Under the pieces are notes generated by a model. That model made no database searches and was not told where the DNA came from. It saw only the letters and a program-made list of their open reading frames with translations. DNA of 64,000 nucleotides from Hypericum androsaemum. Its lineage: Eukaryota > Streptophyta > Magnoliopsida > Malpighiales > Hypericaceae. Position numbers and translations under genes: made by a program. Below, one piece after another: positions 11,520 through 23,291 of this stretch. The stretch spans positions 355,001 to 419,000 of the forward strand of contig OZ023197.1 in the NCBI GenBank assembly GCA_963995505.1, read 5' to 3'. Within the stretch, counting starts at the first letter, position 1. Each line of letters begins with the position of its first letter.

Positions 11520-14315
11520 ATGGAGAGGCCTTTCCTATTGGAAACCCTATGTTTATTAGTTGTAGTGATTAGTTTTAGAACATGTGCAGAAGAAGACAGG
11601 CTCTTGAACGTGTCCAAGTTGGAGAAATTTGTCGATGAACTTCTCGACATTCCCAAAATCCATGGCTATGAACTTGAAGATGGTGTATTTAAGACCAAGC
11701 ATATGAAGATTGGAATGTACAAGAAAAAATGGGTAAGTTTATTTTCTGCTAGTTCATTAAAATCCTCCTCATAATTCTGTTTTTTAATTATTCTTTTGAT
11801 TCTCAAGATTATTTCGAGCAATGAGTACAATGGCCGTTCATATCAAGAGTTTTTTGGTGCGGAAATATACATTTCAAAAGTATTTGGTTAACAGCGACAG
11901 AAAATATATGAAAATATGATTCATGCCTCCTTTTCTAGATTTTTTTTTTCATTTTGTAAGAAAAAGGAATAAATGGGTCTCAGATTTGCTTTCTCTATTA
12001 TAAGTTTATTAGGTTGGAAAAAAGGAATAGCCTTTCTTTTTCAAGATATTTAAATGTAGATAAATTCATGTTGGTCCGTCCGAATGAGTGAATTTTATAC
12101 TCTCTTGGCATTTTTTAATTTCATACTGAATGCATATAATTTGATTAATGAATTATATACTTGTGAAGAAAAGAATGTGTTCAACGTCTTTATCATGGAA
12201 TATAAAACAATTTTTGTACTCGTGGTATTACCAACGATACTATTTTTTCAGTACAATTTTTAACCAATTTTACCGTGTTATAGTTTTGATGAGATCGTCG
12301 ACGATCGCAAGATTGTGAGTTCTTCTTTCGCCAAACACTATCAACAAAAATTACTTCTCAAAAACATTAACTACCACATGTTTTAATCAGTGGCCACAGC
12401 AATTATTAATTTAGAGTGTCATTCTGCCATTTGGTCAAGAAATTGGGCCCACGTTTTGAATTTCAATCACATACTCGTCAATGGGTTGAAAATTCCAATA
12501 GAATGGCTCAATGGTCTTTGCTGCACTTTTATTTTTGGCGTACCTTATTTTTTTCCCTCTCTTCCGATGCAGAAATTTCACAGGGACATCCCACCGACCC
12601 CGGTGTTTGCCTACGGGAAATCCAAGACACATGCAACCGTGCCTGGTCCCACAATCGAGTCCATCTACGGGGTCGACACATATGTGACATGGAGGAATCA
12701 CCTCCCTTCAAGGCACATCCTTCCGTGGGATCCTACCATACTCACCGCCATCCCAGCCAAAGGCATTCCGACCGTAGTGCACCTGCACGGTAACCTTGGC
12801 AAATCCGAGAACGACGGGTACGCTATGTCGTGGTTCACCAAAGGGTTCCGAGAGGTTGGGAGCACTTGGAAGAACAAGACATACCACTACCTGAACGAGC
12901 AGCAACCGGGAACCATGTGGTACCACGACCATGCCATGGGGTTGACTAGGATCAACCTTCTGGCTGGCCTGGTCGGGACATATATCGTTCGACAACCGAG
13001 CATTGAGTCATGGCTCGGGCTACCTAATGGCGTACACGATCGGCCGTTGGTTATTTTTGACCGCGCATTCCGCGTCAATGGGTCATTATACATGAATTCC
13101 ACAGGCGACAATCCATCCATACATCGACAATGGCAACCCGAGTACTTTGGAGATGCGATCGTAGTCAACGGAAAAGTGTGGCCGCGCATGACCGTTCAGC
13201 GGCGGAAGTATAGGTTCAGAATAGTCAACGCTTGCAATGCCAGGTTTCTGAGACTATATTTTCCCAACGGTTTGAAGTTCATATTCGTGGGATCTGACTC
13301 GGCCTATCTTGGAGCTCCTGTAGAAACCAAGACGGTTTTCATAGCCCCATCTGAGATCGCCGACGTGGTCGTTGACTTCTCAAAGTCAAGGACCAACACA
13401 ATCGTCCTACACAACGACGCACCCTACCCCTTTCCTACAGGCGACCCTCCAAATGATGATAACGCAAAAGTGATGAAGTTGTTCATCGCCAAACGCCCTG
13501 TGCACGACAAGTCACGTGTCCCCAAGAAGTTGATATCGTATCCATCACCGAACCCTTCCAATGCGGCGAAGACACGTTACATCGCGCTATTCGAGTACGA
13601 GAGCCCAACCGGAGACCCCACCCACCTTCTGATCAATGCAAAGTCTTTCGATGACCCGGTGACCGAGACACCCAAGGAGGGGAGCACCGAGATCTGGAAC
13701 GTAATCAATCTAACAGAGGAAAACCACCCGATCCACATCCACTTGGGGCTGTTCTCCGTGCTGGAGCAAACAGCGTTGGTCAACCAGGACGAGTTTAAAG
13801 ATTGCATGAATGCAAAAAACGACGCCGAGAAGTGCCGGATAGACAAGTATACACGTGGCAACAAAGTAGCCGTTGAGGCCCACGAGAAGGGGTGGAAGAA
13901 CGTGTACAAGATGATGCCCGGATACTTGACCAAGATTCTGGTGCGGTTTGCTTACATACACTCGGATGCACCCTACGCCTTCGATGCAACCAGCGAGCCT
14001 GGTTATGTCTATCACTGCCACGTACGTTAATCTTTTATTAACTCTTTGTTTAGCGACATATTTTTATTAATTGTTTTCTTTATATTAAAATTTATTTTAT
14101 ATTGGTGTGCATGAAAAATAACAACATTTTTTTAAAATTTCACAATGATTACAACAACATTGTGTTATGTGTGCTTATTTGATATACGGTCCTTTTTATA
14201 ATATTTAATATTGGTTAATATGGAATTAATTTCTGAATTAAAATTGTCCTTGTTGATGCAGATATTGGATCACGAAGACAACGTTATGATGCGACCCCTC
14301 AAATTGATTAAATGA
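11520..14315 (+). CDS. LPR1: LPR1/LPR2-type multicopper oxidase (ferroxidase), copy 2
   Basis: Tandem paralogue of copy 1 with an identical structure: exons 11520-11732 (213 nt), 12573-14021 (1,449 nt) and 14262-14315 (54 nt), phase-0 GT-AG introns, 571 aa. It has the N-terminal signal peptide, HLHG, WYHDHAMGLTR, HPIHIHLG, and YHCH spliced to ILDHEDNVMMRPLKLIK, so all copper-binding motifs are kept. Differences from copy 1 are scattered substitutions, for example EENHPIHIH for EDNHPLHIH. The last 183 nt of intron 1 are open in frame with exon 2 from an ATG at 12390. An intron-retaining or alternative-start transcript would therefore also be open, but it would lack the signal peptide. Function is inferred from family: extracellular ferroxidase linked to phosphate and iron sensing in roots. 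Confidence 0.93.
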
Positions 14316-15755
14316 AAGAAGCGAATTGACAATTCTATGATATTTGAGAACTTTTTCTTAATCCTGATATGTAAGGATTGTCCATTTATATTGTCAAACC
14401 AATAACACATTAATGATTTTTGCGAATTTCGTTTGATCTTATATTTATCTCTCAACTTTTATTGCATTATCTATCTTTTAGTTTTGAAGTTTGAAGGGGT
14501 TTAATTGTCGACTGTCTTTATTTCATTTGGCATCTGCAAGTTGCTGATGCAACCTGGGCCTAATTTCGATTGCCGATCGGGGAGAATGTTATTACAGATA
14601 CACCATATTTGTGCCAAAGATTTTCTATCCCAGCGGCACAAACCGTTGTTAATATTTATGAAGTCAAGAGTTCAAACTCTCGCATTGTCATGATGTAAAA
14701 TTTTATTTTTTTAAAAAAATATACACAATATTTGTTAACAATATGTGGAATTCAAATCACCGGTGACTCAAACTCGAAATTTTTGTTACACCCGATCACA
14801 TTTAAAGAAAGTGGGATTATTGTAGAGCAAGAACATCGTTACATTGATCCATCAGTTGAGCCTCTGGGCAGCTGCAACTGTAACATCGAGGTGCCCAACG
14901 TTCATTGGGTCGACACGCATTAGGTTGTATTCATTTATGATCGTCCTGGGGAATTGAGATAGGGAAGTTAGCTGTTGAATCACCTTACAGCAGTTTCAAA
15001 CAAATGATGTAAACATGTATCAGCAAGTCAAATACTAGTTTGGGCCATACATTGAGCTTTGTGCCCCCAACAACTAAGAATCTTTTCTCCCATTGAGCTT
15101 TCGTTGTCTTGATTTAAGTCCTAGGTTCGTCGGTTTGACACTCTCAATCGCTGTCCCAAGGGTCAATGAATGGTTGTTAATTTTTTTTTCTATCTAATTT
15201 TAACGTAGTTACATTCTTTAGTTCAAACTCATTACATCTAATTATTTTTTGATAAGTAAAGTGATATATTCTACCAAATTAGTTCACCAAGAGAGGGTAC
15301 ATACAAGGTGCCAGATAACGCCTATCAACACGCAATCTAAGTATTATAATGTATCTAAATGAATCAGAGCCAAAATGCCCTAAGGTCATCAAAAAATTAG
15401 ACCTAAATCTACACCATACAAAGGGCAAACCAAAACCGAATACTTTCAACTCGCAAAAACATAGTTAAGGAGGATCGTAAGACCAAAATTGATCCGTACT
15501 GCAAACATCTGTGTTGATCGCTCAGAGAATTTTTGAAGTATTTTTCTCCCAAGATAAGCCCATCACAATTGAAAGTCGCAACGGTTCAGCAAAAAGCTCT
15601 GCTTAAAGAGCCTCATCTTGCTCTTCCATACCGGTGATGATCGAACTAAGGCAAAGCACCTACTTTAACTTCTTAGGCGACTTGATTTTCACTTTTCCCT
15701 GCAATAGAAACAACTAAAAAGCCGCAGATGATTATTCTTGAACAATTTACCATCA
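14316..15755. other. Intergenic, no gene seen
   Basis: Noncoding sequence downstream of the second LPR gene. Short open frames (14505-14693, 14732-14923) have no recognisable domain. Confidence 0.45.
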
Positions 15756-15764
15756 TTTAATCTA

Positions 15765-16825
15765 GGGTAAATTACGCCCAGACCCCTGGTGTTTGGTATA
15801 TTTCAAGCTCGCCCCCCTGTATTCCGGTAATCGATTAAAAACTCTCCGAGATTTGGTTTTATTATACTCTCAGGTCCCTCGATGACGTCAGCGGTCAAAA
15901 TATTATTATTTTATTACTAAAATGACTATTATGCCCTTGGTCCGTTTAATTAAAATATCCGGTCATCTTTCCGGCTCACAAAATTTTTCTGGCGACCAAA
16001 AATCAAAATCAAAATACAAAATTCAGACCTCAAAATTAGACCGGAAAAACTTGCCTTCGAATTCGAATACCATCTTTACGGTGACCTCCTGGCATCCAGG
16101 GGCCACGATTGAAGGGCCCACCACGCCTCCATGATTGAAAAACCCACCACACAGCGGCGACGACATGTTCGCAGCATAGACAGAACATAATCTCTCCCGA
16201 GGGTCGTCGTCGTCGTGGTCAAGAACGGGTCTCAACTTGGCTTGAGCTGCACGTCGATGACCTCGACTTGGCCGCCTCTCCATCGAACTCGGCGTAGACA
16301 GAACGGAATCTCCCCCGAGGGTCATCATCGTCGTGGTTGAGAATGGGTCTCGACTTGGCTTGAGCTACTCCGGCGACCTCGATTTGGCTACCTCTCAATC
16401 GTCCTCGGCGTAAACAGAACAGAATCTCCCCCGAGAGTCGTGGTCGTGGTCGGGAATGGGTCTCGACTTGGCTTGAGCTGCTCGTCAGTGACCTCAATTT
16501 GAGATGCTCGTCGAGAATGGGTCTTGACTTGTCGTTCTACAGCTTCATTTGATTTAATTAGATGGATGCGGAGGAGAGAGAGAAGAGGGAAATGGAGGAG
16601 AGAGAAGAGTCGAGGTTGTTCTAGCGAAGGAGAGAGGTAAATAATTTTTTTAATTTACTATAAGGGCATATAAGTCATTTCCATGAGAAAATTGATCGCT
16701 GACATCAGCGAAGGGTCTGAGAGTATAATAAAACCAAACCTCTGGGAGTTTTTAATCGATTACCAGAATAAATGGAGGCGAGCGTGAAATATACTAAACA
16801 TCAGAGGCCTTAGAATAATTTATCT
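15765..16825. mobile_element. Mutator-like TIR element, perfect 9-bp target duplication
   Basis: The TSD TTTAATCTA is exact on both sides (15756-15764 and 16826-16834). TIRs of about 130 bp start GGGTAAATTAC and, at the other end, AGATAAATTATT on the minus strand. They share blocks such as TAATCGATTAAAAACTC, GGTTTTATTATACTCTCAG and GA(C/T)GTCAGCG. The 56893-57980 element carries related TIRs. The GC-rich core includes a tandem repeat (separate entry) and no transposase. Whether the core is captured host sequence could not be decided. Confidence 0.88.
16195..16540. repeat. About three tandem copies of a ~117-bp GC-rich unit inside the MULE
   Basis: Units begin near 16197, 16314 and 16431 with CCCGAG(G/A)GTCGT and contain TGGGTCTCGACTTGGCTTGAGC. 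The third copy is partial. Reading frames on the minus strand stay open through two copies (residues HDDDDPRGR repeated), probably as a by-product of repeat composition. Confidence 0.7.
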
Positions 16826-16988
16826 TTTAATCTATGTGCTAAGTGATAGTGAATTTCAGCATCTTGGATCGAAGAAGGTTCATTGCCTAGTTTTAATAAC
16901 ATGCATTTACGCGTTAAACTCTAGAGTTCTAATCAAACAAAGATAATTGCTTTCTAGTTTGTCTAGTTACTTTTTTTATAGAAGAAAG

Positions 16989-17872
16989 TGTTGTTTGTCG
17001 GAGTGGTGTACTTGATTAGGATCTACTTCAGTCGAGGCAAGTGTTGGACACTTTCTCCGTAAGACGAGATTGCCCCGTATATTTCAGTGCGGTACGGACT
17101 TCGGCAATCGTCCCCAAGATACAACGACTGTTTAGGGCGAACGGGGGGGGGGGGGGGGGGAGAGGAGAAGACAACAATGCTAGGAGGTGCACTTGCTGCT
17201 GGGATGAGAATTCTGGCAGGGGGGCAGGCCTATTTATAGGCTGGAGGAGGCAGGGAGGCAGCCACCCCGAAGGGACGCGTCCGCTCGGCCAACAGGCTGA
17301 CTGGCTGCGCTCGTGGCCCTTCGGTGGCTTCTGGATCCTTCCAGGCGTGCCCAGGCTCTGCTGGCGCCCTTTCGTGACGGATTTCACAGCCCTTCGGTCT
17401 TCTGGAAGTCTCCCAGACTTTCCAGCCCATCGTGCCTCTTGGGCGGCTAACCTGAAGGCGCTCGCAGCTCCTCGTTGCTTCGGTAGCTGCGTAGCTGCCT
17501 CCGAACCCGGGCAAAATACTTAAGGCTCCTCTAGCTCCTCGCGACGATGCGCACGTGCGAAGTGCCAAGTGCGCCACAAAGTGCCCATTGCGACCTGCGT
17601 CCAATGCGCCATGCGCACATGTACGTGCGCGAACGCGTGCTCGTGCTCGTGCTCAGACGGTGCTTCGCACCATCCTCGCAGGCAGCTAGCGGTGAGTCAG
17701 CCTTTTAGGAAGTCAATCAAGTTGAAAGGCAGTGAGGGGAATTCCTTATAAACAAGGAAATCCTCCTTGCTCTATTCAATGTGGGATTGCAACCTTCCAT
17801 CTCCCTTTTGGGCCTTTCCTTTGGGCCTTTCCATTATTGGGCTTGCATTGAATTTTCCATTCAAACCCAACA
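16989..17872 (-). repeat. 3' LTR (left) of the Copia element
   Basis: 884 bp. Relative to the other LTR it lacks about 80 bp after CTGTTTAGGGC and instead carries an 18-G run (17143-17160). Differences elsewhere are mainly C/T and G/A transitions, typical of methylation decay. TATA-like CTATAAATAGG (minus strand) lies near 17228-17240. Confidence 0.88.
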
Positions 17873-18415
17873 ATCCCCCACATGAATGATGATTAATGCA
17901 TGCATACTCTAATCAAAAGTTCTGACGTGTTATTATTGCATCGAGATAGGTAGCTTGCGGCTTTGAACCTTCTCTAGTAATATGTTATCGGATTTACTCG
18001 CTGCTCGGTGAACGTGATGTTTTGAACCATCAGCTTTTGGTGTAAACCAAGACAATAACATTTACACAATAATAACCCTAGTATATTTATGTTCTTACGT
18101 TGTGTCCGTTTCGGCCATGGACCGTATCTTGGATTCATAAGTGTTTTTCCCATTTGAAGCGGCCTCACTTCACACGTACATAGGTAATCTCCTATCAGGA
18201 GTATCCTGCCATACTCCACCTTAATCAAGGTGTAGAAATTATTAAAAGCGTAATGCTTAACCTTACCACACCGCTGCTGGTTAATACCTGGGCAGCTTCT
18301 GAGAATGAGATAGGTTCCAGGTGATTAACTGAACCCTCCATAACTTAGTTGTCTCATTGAACCAAGTTTGTGGGATCTTTACTCATCATGGTTGAGTTAC
18401 CGCTATGGACGTTCT

Positions 18416-21400
18416 TTAGTGTGTGGATTTTAATCCCATTCCCCTTACTGCGTTGTACATTTGATCTCTATTGATTCCTTTTGTAAAAGGATCAGCTAAG
18501 TTGTCCTTGGACTTTACATAGTTAATAGTGATCACCCCACTAGAGATCAACTGTCTAACGGTGTTGTGTCTCCGACGGATATGTCGAGACTTTCCGTTGT
18601 ACAATGTACTTTGCGCTCTCCCGATTGCAGACATGCTATCATAATGTATCAATACGGGAGGTACTGGTTTGCTCCAGCACGGAATATCCTCTAGGAAGTT
18701 TCTGAGCCATTCAGCTTCTTCCCCAGCTTTGTCTAGTGCTATAAACTCTGACTCCATGGTGGATCGAGCTATGCATGTTTGTTTAGAGGACTTCCAAGAC
18801 ACAGCTCCTCCTCCTATGGTAAATACGTATCCACTCGTGGATTTGGAGTCCTTAGTGTCCGATATCCAGTTTGCGTCACTGTATCCTTCTAATACAGCTG
18901 GATATTTAGCATAATGTATGCCATGGTTTATGGTATGTTTTAAATACCGTAAAACCCTTTCTAGAGCTAGCCAGTGATCATTTCCTGGATTACTTGTGAA
19001 TCTACTAAGTTTGCTAACCGAGTACGCAATATTGGGACGAGTGCAGTTTGTTAAATACATCAAGCTCTCGATAATTCGCGCATACTTCAGTTGAGATACT
19101 GGGTCCCCTCGATTCTTGGCTAAGTGTAGATTCAAATCTACTGGAGTCTTAATCGGAAGTTTGTCAAAAGCTTCAAATTTCTTGAGCACGCTTTCCACGT
19201 AGTGGGATTGCGTCAAGATAATTTCGTCAGCTCTCCTAGAAATTTTTATTCCTAGTATGACGTCTGCCAGACCCATATCTTTCATGTCAAAGTGGTTCTT
19301 TAACATGTTCTTAGTTTTCACAATAACCTCTTTATTGCTTCCCATAATTAGTAAGTCATCTACATAGAGACATATAATTACGTAAGCTTCAGGTGTGCCC
19401 TTAATGTAAACACATTTATCGCACTCATTAATCTTAAATCCATTTGACAGCATTGTTCTGTCAAATTTTTCGTGCCACTGTTTCGGCGCTTGTTTTAGCC
19501 CGTATAGTGACTTGACTAGTCGACACACTTTATGCTCTTGATCGGGAGTCACAAACCCTTCAGGTTGCTCCATGTATATCTCTTCTTCCAGTTCTCCATT
19601 TAGGAAAGCTATTTTTACATCCATTTGGTGGATCTCGAGGTTATAGAGTGCTGCAACAGCTATGAGTACTCTAATCGATGTAATTCTTGTGACCGGTGAA
19701 TACGTGTCAAAGAAATCATATCCCTCCTTCTGCTTGAACTCCTTAGCTACCAATTGAGCTTTGTACTTATCGATTGATCCATCAGCTTTGTATTTCCTTT
19801 TTAGGATCCACCTGCATCCTAAAGGTTTACAGCCCGGTGGGAGATCCACGATTTTCCACGTGTGGTTTTGCATAATGGATTCTATCTCACTATTGATAGC
19901 TTCCTTCCAGAGAGGAGCATCTGGACTGGACAATGCCTCTTGGATTATCCTGGGTTCATCTTCTAACGCATAGGTTAGATAGTCCGGACCGAAAGATTTG
20001 GTTACCTTCGTCCGTTTACTACGTCTAGGTTCATCATCTTTCTGATTTGACCCTTGCGTAGTCTCGTGAGCCCTTTTCTTCGGACTTGCTTCCTTTCTTT
20101 CCTTATTAGGAAAGCTATCTTCAAAAAATGTTGCGTTCCTTGATTCTATGACCATTCCCGTGTTTATCTCAGGGTTTTCAGATTTATGCACCAAGAATCG
20201 ATAAGCACTACTATTTTGCGCATATCCGATAAAGATGCAATCAATGGTCTTGGGTCCTATTCGTACCTGCTTAGGCTTAGGTACTTCGACCTTTGCTAGG
20301 CACCCCCACACTTTAAGGTAACCGTAGGAAGGCTTCCTTCCTTTCCATAGTTCATATGGGGTTTTATCCCTTTTCTTGTGTGAAAACTTGTTTAGAATGT
20401 GGTTAGTTGAGAGCACAGCTTCCCCCCACATGTTCTGGGGTAAGCCCGAGCTAATCAACATAGCGTTCATCATCTCCTTAAGAGTTCGATTTTTGCGTTC
20501 AGCTACGCCATTCGATTGAGGTGAGTATGGAGCAGTCGTCTGATGAATAATGCCATGTTCTTGACAGAGTTCCTCAAACAGAGCTACATATTCTCCTCCT
20601 CGATCACTTCGGATCATTTTGATTTTCACGCTGAGTTGATTTTCAACCTCATTCTTATATCTCTTAAAAGCATCAAGAGCTTCGTCTTTGCCCTTTAGGA
20701 GATATACGTAACAATATCTCGTGCAATCATAGATAAATATGATGAAGTATTTCTTCCCGCCTTTAGTTTGCACGTGTTTCATATCGCAAGTGTCCGTATG
20801 AATTAATTCTAAAGGCGTAGTACTTCTTTCCACTGAATGGAAAGGTGCTTTGGTCATTTTAGCCTCCACACATACTTCGCATTTATCGGATGGGTTGAAC
20901 TCTAGATTCGGTAATAAATTTAAACTTACTAACTTTCTTAGCGAGTTTAGATTTACGTGTCCTAATCTACCATGCCATAAATTAGAACACTCGGCCAAGT
21001 AAGAAGAAGCATTAACTTTATTTTCACCGTTAAAGGTGCGATGTACAGTTATTACATTCATCTTAAACAGCCCCCTCTCTAGATAACCCTTTCCTATGAA
21101 TTGACCCGCTTTGATCAGTACAAACTTATCAGCCTCAAATATAAGCTTAAGACCGGCTTTGCTTAACAGTGAGCCAGAGACTAAGTTCTTGCGGATGTCC
21201 GGGACATGCAGCACATCCTTGAGGGTCAGCTCCTTTCCTGAGGTCAGCTTCAGGACCACCTTTCCCAGACCAACGATCTTGGACGTTGCGGAATTTCCCA
21301 TGAACAGTTTTTGGCCGGTGATCGGGATATAGTTCGAGAACATCTCCTTGTCCGAGCAGACGTGGCGGGTAGCTCCAGTGTCCACGAACCACTCTCTCGG

Positions 21401-22303
21401 ATTGTCCACCAGGTTGGCTTCAAACACCACAGCTGACAGATCCATCTGGGACAAGTCTTCAGCCAGGTTAGCCCTTCCTTGGTCATCCTTCTTCGGCTGG
21501 CGACAGTCCTTAGCCATGTGTCCGGGTTTACCGCAGTTGTAGCAGTCGCCCTTGATCTTCTTTTTCTTCTTGGGCTCTTGCTTTTCCTACTTATCCCCGG
21601 ACTTCTTCCTCTTCTTGCTACCTTTTCCCTCGGCGAGGTGCACGGTGGTCTCAGGGTTGGCCTTGCCTTGCTTGACTTCGAACTTTCGGTTGTCTTCCTC
21701 GATCCTAAGTCTCACGATCAGGTCTTCTAGGCCCATGTCCTTCCTCTTGTGCTTGAGGTAGCTCTAGAAGTCCTTCCAGAGCGGGGGGAGCTTCTTGATC
21801 ATCGCAGCTACTTGGAAGGACTCGCTGAGTTGCATCCCTTCGGCTTGGATCTCGTGAAGGATCAGCTGCAACTCTTGCACTTGGTCGATGACCTTCTTGG
21901 AGTCCACCATCTTGAAGTCGAGGAATCGTCCGACGATGAATTTCTTCGTCCCGGCATCCTCCGTTTTGTACTTCTTCTCGAGTGAACTCCACAGCTCTTT
22001 AGCGGTCTTAGCTTCCACGTAGACATTGTAGAGCATGTCATCTAGTCCATTCAGGACGTAGTTCCAGCATAGGAAGTCGCTGTGACTCAATGCATCGAGG
22101 GCGTTGATCTTCTGTTGATCTGCCTCATTTTCTGCCACCTTCGGAGCCTCTTCCTTCAAGAATCGGACTAGGTTGAGCGTCGTCAGGTAGAACAACATCT
22201 TCTGTTGCCACCTCTTGAATTCGGTACTGTTGAACTTGGCTGGCCTTTCGGCGTGGACAGTTCCCGGGACCGCTGGCACTGATGCTAAGCTTGTCGATGC
22301 CAT
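18416..22303 (-). pseudogene. Copia gag-pol polyprotein, open except for two TAG codons
   Basis: One minus-strand reading frame of 1,296 codons starts at the ATG at 22301-22303. It is broken only by TAG at 21764-21766 (codon 180) and TAG at 21587-21589 (codon 239), both in gag; the 1,033 codons downstream are continuous. Visible in order: gag with [16 protein letters not shown], a CCHC zinc knuckle ([14 protein letters not shown]), protease [11 protein letters not shown]-pre-integrase WHGRLGH, integrase catalytic stretches [15 protein letters not shown] and [12 protein letters not shown] with YVDDLLI, and RNase H with EGYSDANW and ARSTMESEF. It would supply all enzymes for retrotransposition. 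The decayed relative has lysine and glutamine codons (AAG, CAG) at the two stop positions, so the stops are derived. Confidence 0.9.
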
Positions 22304-22314
22304 CTTCAAGTACA

Positions 22315-22331
22315 CAATCTCGTCTTACGAT
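22315..22331 (-). other. Primer-binding-site position with LTR-complementary sequence
   Basis: On the minus strand the LTR end CAACA is followed by AT and then CGTAAGACGAGATTG (22329 to 22315). That 15-mer is the exact reverse complement of CAATCTCGTCTTACG in the same LTR's 3' part (plus-strand positions 22401-22415). G·U-compatible pairs extend the stem at both sides. The loop is 71 nt. Only 11 nt separate it from the gag ATG. No TGGTATCAGAGC-like site is present. Confidence 0.8.
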
Positions 22332-23286
22332 TGTTGTTTGTCGGAGTGGTGTACTTGATTAGGATCTACTTCAGTCGAGGCAAGTGTTGGACACTTTCTC
22401 CGTAAGACGAGATTGCCCCGTATATTTCAGTGCGGTACGGGCTTCGGTAATCGTCCCCAAGATACAACGACTGTTTAGGGCATTTCCAAGACCGTTGCAC
22501 ACGTATCTCGAAACTTTCGGGCGAACTCTTATATACCCAGAACTTTCGGACTCTTTTCTAAGTGAAGAACGGGGGGGAGAGGAGAAGACAACAATGCTAG
22601 GAGGTGCACTTGCTGCTGGGATGAGAATTCTGGCAGGGGGGCATGCCTATTTATAGGCTGGAGGAGGCAGGGAGGCAGCCACCCCGAAGGGACGCGTCCG
22701 CTCGGCCAACAGGCTGACTGGCTGCGCTCGTGGCCCTTCGGTGGCTTCTGGATCCTTCCAGGCGCGCCCAGGCTGCGCTGGCGCCCTTTCATGATGGATT
22801 TCGCAGCCCTTCGGCCTTCTGGAAGTCTCCCGGACTTTCTAGCCCGTCGAGCCTCTTCGGCGGCCAACCTGAAGGCGCTCGCAGCTCCTCGTTGCTTCGG
22901 TAGCTGCGCAGCTGCCTCCGGACCCGGGCAAAATACTTAAGGCTCCTCCAGACGATGCGCACGTGCGAAGTGCTAAGTGCGCCACAACGCGCCCATTGCG
23001 ACCTGCGTCCAATGCGCCATGCGCACACGTTCGTGCGCGAGTGCGTGCGCGAGTGCGTGCTCGTGCTCGGACGGTGCTTCGCACCGTCCTCGTAGGCAGC
23101 TAGCGGTGAGTCAGCCTTTTAGGAAGTCAATCAAGTTGAAAGGCAAGGAGGGGAATTCCTTATAAACAAGGAAATCCTCCTTGCTCTATTCAATGTGGGA
23201 TTGCAACCTTCCATCTCCCTTTTGGGCTTTTCCTTTGGGCCTTTCCATTATTGGGCTTGCATTGAATTTTCCTTTCAAACCCAACA
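22332..23286 (-). repeat. 5' LTR (right) of the Copia element
   Basis: 955 bp. It holds a TATA box CTATAAATAGG on the minus strand at about 22646-22660, placing transcription start near 22620 (inference). The stretch complementary to the primer site is at 22401-22415, roughly 200 nt into the predicted transcript. Confidence 0.9.
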
Positions 23287-23291
23287 GAAAG

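Larger units (their letters stand above)
16989..23286 (-). mobile_element. Nearly intact Copia LTR retrotransposon
   Basis: LTRs at 16989-17872 and 22332-23286 begin TGTTG and end CCCAACA. The 5-bp target duplication GAAAG is exact (16984-16988 and 23287-23291). The internal region reads on the minus strand gag-protease-integrase-RT-RNase H, the Copia order. A purine-rich tract (TGTGGGGGAT on the minus strand) adjoins the 3' LTR. There is no initiator-Met-tRNA primer site; the primer-site position instead holds a sequence complementary to the element's own LTR. Between the pol stop and the 3' LTR, about 540 bp contain blocks conserved in the relative at 24163-30349. The LTRs have diverged, so the insertion is not very recent. 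Confidence 0.93.

Noticed and set aside
17028..17751. Several 60-160 codon frames on both strands (and the equivalents at 22384-23165)
   Set aside because: They lie in the GC-rich part of the Copia LTRs, occur in both LTRs and have no domain.
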